From: Desulfobacterales bacterium
GTDB taxonomy: Bacteria; Desulfobacterota; Desulfobacteria; Desulfobacterales; Desulfobacteraceae
Length of the DNA stretch: 8,467 nt
Assembly: GCA_022361135.1 (NCBI GenBank)
Contig: JAKSBM010000337.1
Span: forward strand, 1 to 8,467
Reading direction: 5' to 3'
The notes beneath the pieces were generated by a model. It made no database searches, had not been told where the DNA came from, and was given only the letters and a program-made list of their open reading frames with translations. This document shows, one piece after another, positions 6,819 to 8,467 of this stretch. Every line of letters begins with the position of its first letter. Positions within the stretch are counted from its first letter, which is position 1. The position numbers and the translations under genes are program-made.

Positions 6819-6875
6819 TAACCGGTTCGAATCTTACACGGAACCCATGGCCGTGGCATATTCGGGCCATGGAGC

Positions 6876-6881
6876 AGGGGG
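6876..6881 (+). promoter_or_regulatory. Ribosome binding site deciding the start of the last kinase gene
   Basis: AGGGGG lies 4 bases before ATG 6886. The earlier in-frame ATG at 6847 has only weak ACGGA upstream and would add 13 residues before the receiver's first strand, so 6886 is preferred. Confidence 0.6.
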
Positions 6882-6885
6882 CTCA

Positions 6886-8376
6886 ATGAAAGTATTGCTG
6901 GTGGATGACGAAGAGGGGATTCGCAACGTACTCTCCATTACCCTGGCCGATGCCGGGTATGAGGTCCACACCGCCGAAGACGGTGTCATTGCCTCGGGGA
7001 TGATTCCCCGGCTTCGCCCGGATCTGGTGCTCACGGACATTCGTATGCCCGGCCTGGACGGCATTGCCCTGCTCAAATTCATAAAAAAGAAATGGCCGGA
7101 CACCGAGGTGATCATGATCACGGGCCACGGTGATCTGGAGCTGGCCATTGAAAGTTTGAAGCTGGATGCCGTGGATTTCATCACCAAGCCCATCCACCCC
7201 GATATTTTGGACATTGCCCTGAACCGGGCCCAGGACAAGATCAATACCCGGAAAAAGCTGGCCCTTTACACACGGAATTTGGAAAGTCTGGTGGCGGAAA
7301 AGACCCGGAAGCTGGCGGTCTCCGAGCAACGGTACATGCGTTTGTTTAACCATTCTCCGGCCTTCATCACCATATTGGACCGAAACTTGAGGATTCTGGA
7401 ATCCAATGACCGGTTCAAGGAAACCTTTGGGGAGCCGGACCAGGGCCATTGTTACCAGGTTTTCAGGAACCGGGAGGACCCCTGCCGCAATTGCCCGGTG
7501 ATCCAGACCTTTGAAGACGGCCTTTCCCACACCGCGGAAATGGACATTCCCCTCAAGGATGGTGAGGTCCATAATTTTTTCATCCAGACCTCGGCCCTCA
7601 CCGATGACCAGGGAACCATCCACCAGGTCATGGAAATGGCCACCGATGTGACGGAATTCCGGGAACTCCAGGATCACTTGGCAGCCCTGGGTCTGCACAT
7701 TTCAACCATTTCCCACGGTATTAAAGGGATATTGACGGGCATGGACGGGGGCAATTATCTGATTTCATCGGGGCTGGACCGGGGGAACACGGACCAGGTT
7801 CGCATGGGATGGGACATTGTAAAGGAAAAGATCAACATCATCCGCAGCATGGTCCTGGGCATCCTTTACCATTCCAAAAACCGGGAATTGGAGCCCCGTG
7901 ATGTGGATCTCTTTGATTTCATACAAGAGCTGGTCACCACCCTGGCCCCCAAGATGAAAAGTCTGGATATTCAGCTGGCGCTGGATATCCCCCGGCCCGA
8001 TTCCGGGGTCACCGTGCCCATGGACAAGACCGTGATGTTTGCGGCCCTGCTGGCCATCCTTGAAAATGCCGTGGACGCCTGTGCCGCCATGGCGGGCAAG
8101 CGGGATCGTTTGATGATTTCCATCCATGCTGCCCGCAGCCGGGACCAGGCCGTTTTCAGCATCCGGGACAATGGCACCGGCCTGTCCCGGGCCTATGCCC
8201 GGGAGGTCTTTTCCCTTTTTTATTCCAACAAGGGACGCAAGGGGACCGGGCTGGGATTGTTCATCGCCCACCGCAGTGTCAAACAGCACAATGGGGAAAT
8301 TCGCATCAACTCCACCCCGGGGGAATTCACGGAATTCATCATCACCCTGCCCCTGGAATCCATAAATTCTTCCTGA
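6886..8376 (+). CDS. Receiver-PAS-histidine kinase fusion with atypical phosphoacceptor region
   Basis: From ATG 6886 the product is 496 residues. Residues 1-120 are a receiver with Asp7-Asp8, phosphoacceptor Asp51 in TDIRMPG, Thr79 in ITGHGD and Lys101 in TKPIH. A coiled-coil-like linker (about 120-146) joins it to a PAS domain (about 147-258) with the cysteine set Cys189, Cys200, Cys203 followed by Pro-Val. The dimerisation region has His277 in ISHGIKGILTG, and the ATPase domain has N box Asn394 in LENAVDA, DNGTGL (428-433) and GTGLGL (453-458). There is no membrane segment. It resembles the fusion at 3596-4795 in receiver and kinase parts, with the PAS domain as the main difference, so the two are probably paralogs. 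It follows a 212-base gap, so it may have its own promoter, and a hairpin with a short T-run follows its stop. A soluble signal integrator is likely; what the PAS domain senses is unknown. Confidence 0.9.
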   Translation: MKVLLVDDEEGIRNVLSITLADAGYEVHTAEDGVIASGMIPRLRPDLVLTDIRMPGLDGIALLKFIKKKWPDTEVIMITGHGDLELAIESLKLDAVDFITKPIHPDILDIALNRAQDKINTRKKLALYTRNLESLVAEKTRKLAVSEQRYMRLFNHSPAFITILDRNLRILESNDRFKETFGEPDQGHCYQVFRNREDPCRNCPVIQTFEDGLSHTAEMDIPLKDGEVHNFFIQTSALTDDQGTIHQVMEMATDVTEFRELQDHLAALGLHISTISHGIKGILTGMDGGNYLISSGLDRGNTDQVRMGWDIVKEKINIIRSMVLGILYHSKNRELEPRDVDLFDFIQELVTTLAPKMKSLDIQLALDIPRPDSGVTVPMDKTVMFAALLAILENAVDACAAMAGKRDRLMISIHAARSRDQAVFSIRDNGTGLSRAYAREVFSLFYSNKGRKGTGLGLFIAHRSVKQHNGEIRINSTPGEFTEFIITLPLESINSS

Positions 8377-8381
8377 AATTA

Positions 8382-8400
8382 AAGTCCCTTGTTGGGATTT
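8382..8400 (+). terminator. Weak terminator-like hairpin after the last kinase gene
   Basis: AAGTCCC (8382-8388) pairs with GGGATTT (8394-8400) around a TTGTT loop, with one G-T pair. Only a short T run is available, within the 3' arm. It lies 5 bases after the stop codon and just before a promoter, where a terminator is expected, but the stem is weak. Confidence 0.35.
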
Positions 8401-8415
8401 CCGCCTATCCTGGAT

Positions 8416-8443
8416 TTGACAAGATCAATTCCCGTGTTATGAT
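8416..8443 (+). promoter_or_regulatory. Sigma70-type promoter reading out of the window
   Basis: TTGACA (8416-8421) matches the -35 consensus exactly. After a 16-base spacer comes TATGAT (8438-8443), five of six matches to the -10 consensus. The surrounding sequence is AT-rich, unlike the GC-rich genes. Transcription would start near 8450 and serve a gene beyond the window; AGGGGGA at the window's end could be the start of its leader or ribosome binding site. Confidence 0.7.
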
Positions 8444-8467
8444 TTTAGAATTGAAAATTCAGGGGGA

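Larger units (their letters stand above)
6674..6885. other. Non-coding gap with inverted repeats between two signalling genes
   Basis: This 212-base stretch is the only sizeable gap in the window. On + it has no convincing gene. It holds two kinds of dyad: TCCAGGCCC paired with GGGCCTGGA (6725-6759), and a 7-bp hairpin at 6798-6818. CCTGG/CCAGG occurs four times in its first 90 bases. No clear sigma70 or sigma54 promoter was found. An antisense reading frame (6586-6870) crosses it but looks spurious. It most likely ends the upstream operon and carries the leader of the last gene. Confidence 0.6.

Noticed and set aside
6789..6846. Functional tRNA gene
   Set aside because: The T-loop sequence lacks a matching 5-bp T stem, there is no D arm, and the length is 58 bases instead of at least 70.
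6853..6869. Sigma54-type promoter (TGGC followed by GGGC) ahead of the last kinase gene
   Set aside because: The GG-to-GC spacing is one base short, the -12 element does not match, and it lies only about 20 bases before the start codon, too close for a leader with a ribosome binding site.
6586..6870. Antisense open frame (94 codons) across the 212-base gap
   Set aside because: It overlaps the end of the receiver gene and has no recognised domain. Part of its translation comes from the tRNA-like sequence. A small gene cannot be fully excluded, but nothing supports it.

Overview
The window comes from a sulfate-reducing deltaproteobacterium, most likely a member of the Desulfobacterota close to Desulfobacterales. 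The evidence is the 3' end of an HdrD/DsrK/TmcB-type iron-sulfur protein next to an acidic tetraheme cytochrome c3 of the TmcA type, a combination known from the Tmc transmembrane electron-transfer complex of sulfate reducers. All recognised genes are on the + strand, closely packed and alike in composition. I see no rRNA, tRNA, CRISPR array, insertion sequence or phage gene.

Layout: positions 2-825 hold the electron-transfer part (partial tmcB-like gene, then tmcA-like cytochrome). Positions 835-6673 are a near-continuous signalling run: a lone receiver protein, a membrane histidine kinase with a periplasmic domain carrying two c-type heme motifs, a cytoplasmic receiver-kinase fusion, a 178-residue protein I do not recognise, a tandem universal stress protein, and a second lone receiver. 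Gaps in this run are 36 bases or fewer, and three junctions overlap or leave one base (TAG-C-ATG, ATGA, TGATG). A 212-base gap with inverted repeats (6674-6885) precedes a last receiver-PAS-kinase fusion (6886-8376). After it come a weak terminator-like hairpin and a very good sigma70-type promoter (8416-8443) that fires out of the window.

How the genes may work together (inference): TmcA exchanges electrons with the periplasmic cytochrome/hydrogenase pool, and the TmcB-like subunit carries the cytoplasmic-side non-cubane Fe-S chemistry. The heme-bearing kinase could read the redox state or a gaseous ligand in the periplasm and phosphorylate one or more of the four receiver domains encoded here. 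None of these receivers carries a DNA-binding output domain. The output is therefore either a phosphorelay to a regulator elsewhere or direct protein contact, for instance with the electron-transfer complex or the universal stress protein. From memory, Desulfovibrio vulgaris has a comparable neighbourhood of sensor kinase, receivers, universal stress protein and hypothetical gene next to tmcABCD, so the link between Tmc and this signalling set may be conserved rather than accidental.

The most interesting points are the diheme sensor kinase beside tmcA, a cysteine motif (C-x10-C-x2-C-P-V) shared by PAS domains of two different kinases, an unusual phosphoacceptor region (S-H-x-I-K) shared by the two receiver-kinase fusions, and the unrecognised protein at 4792-5328.
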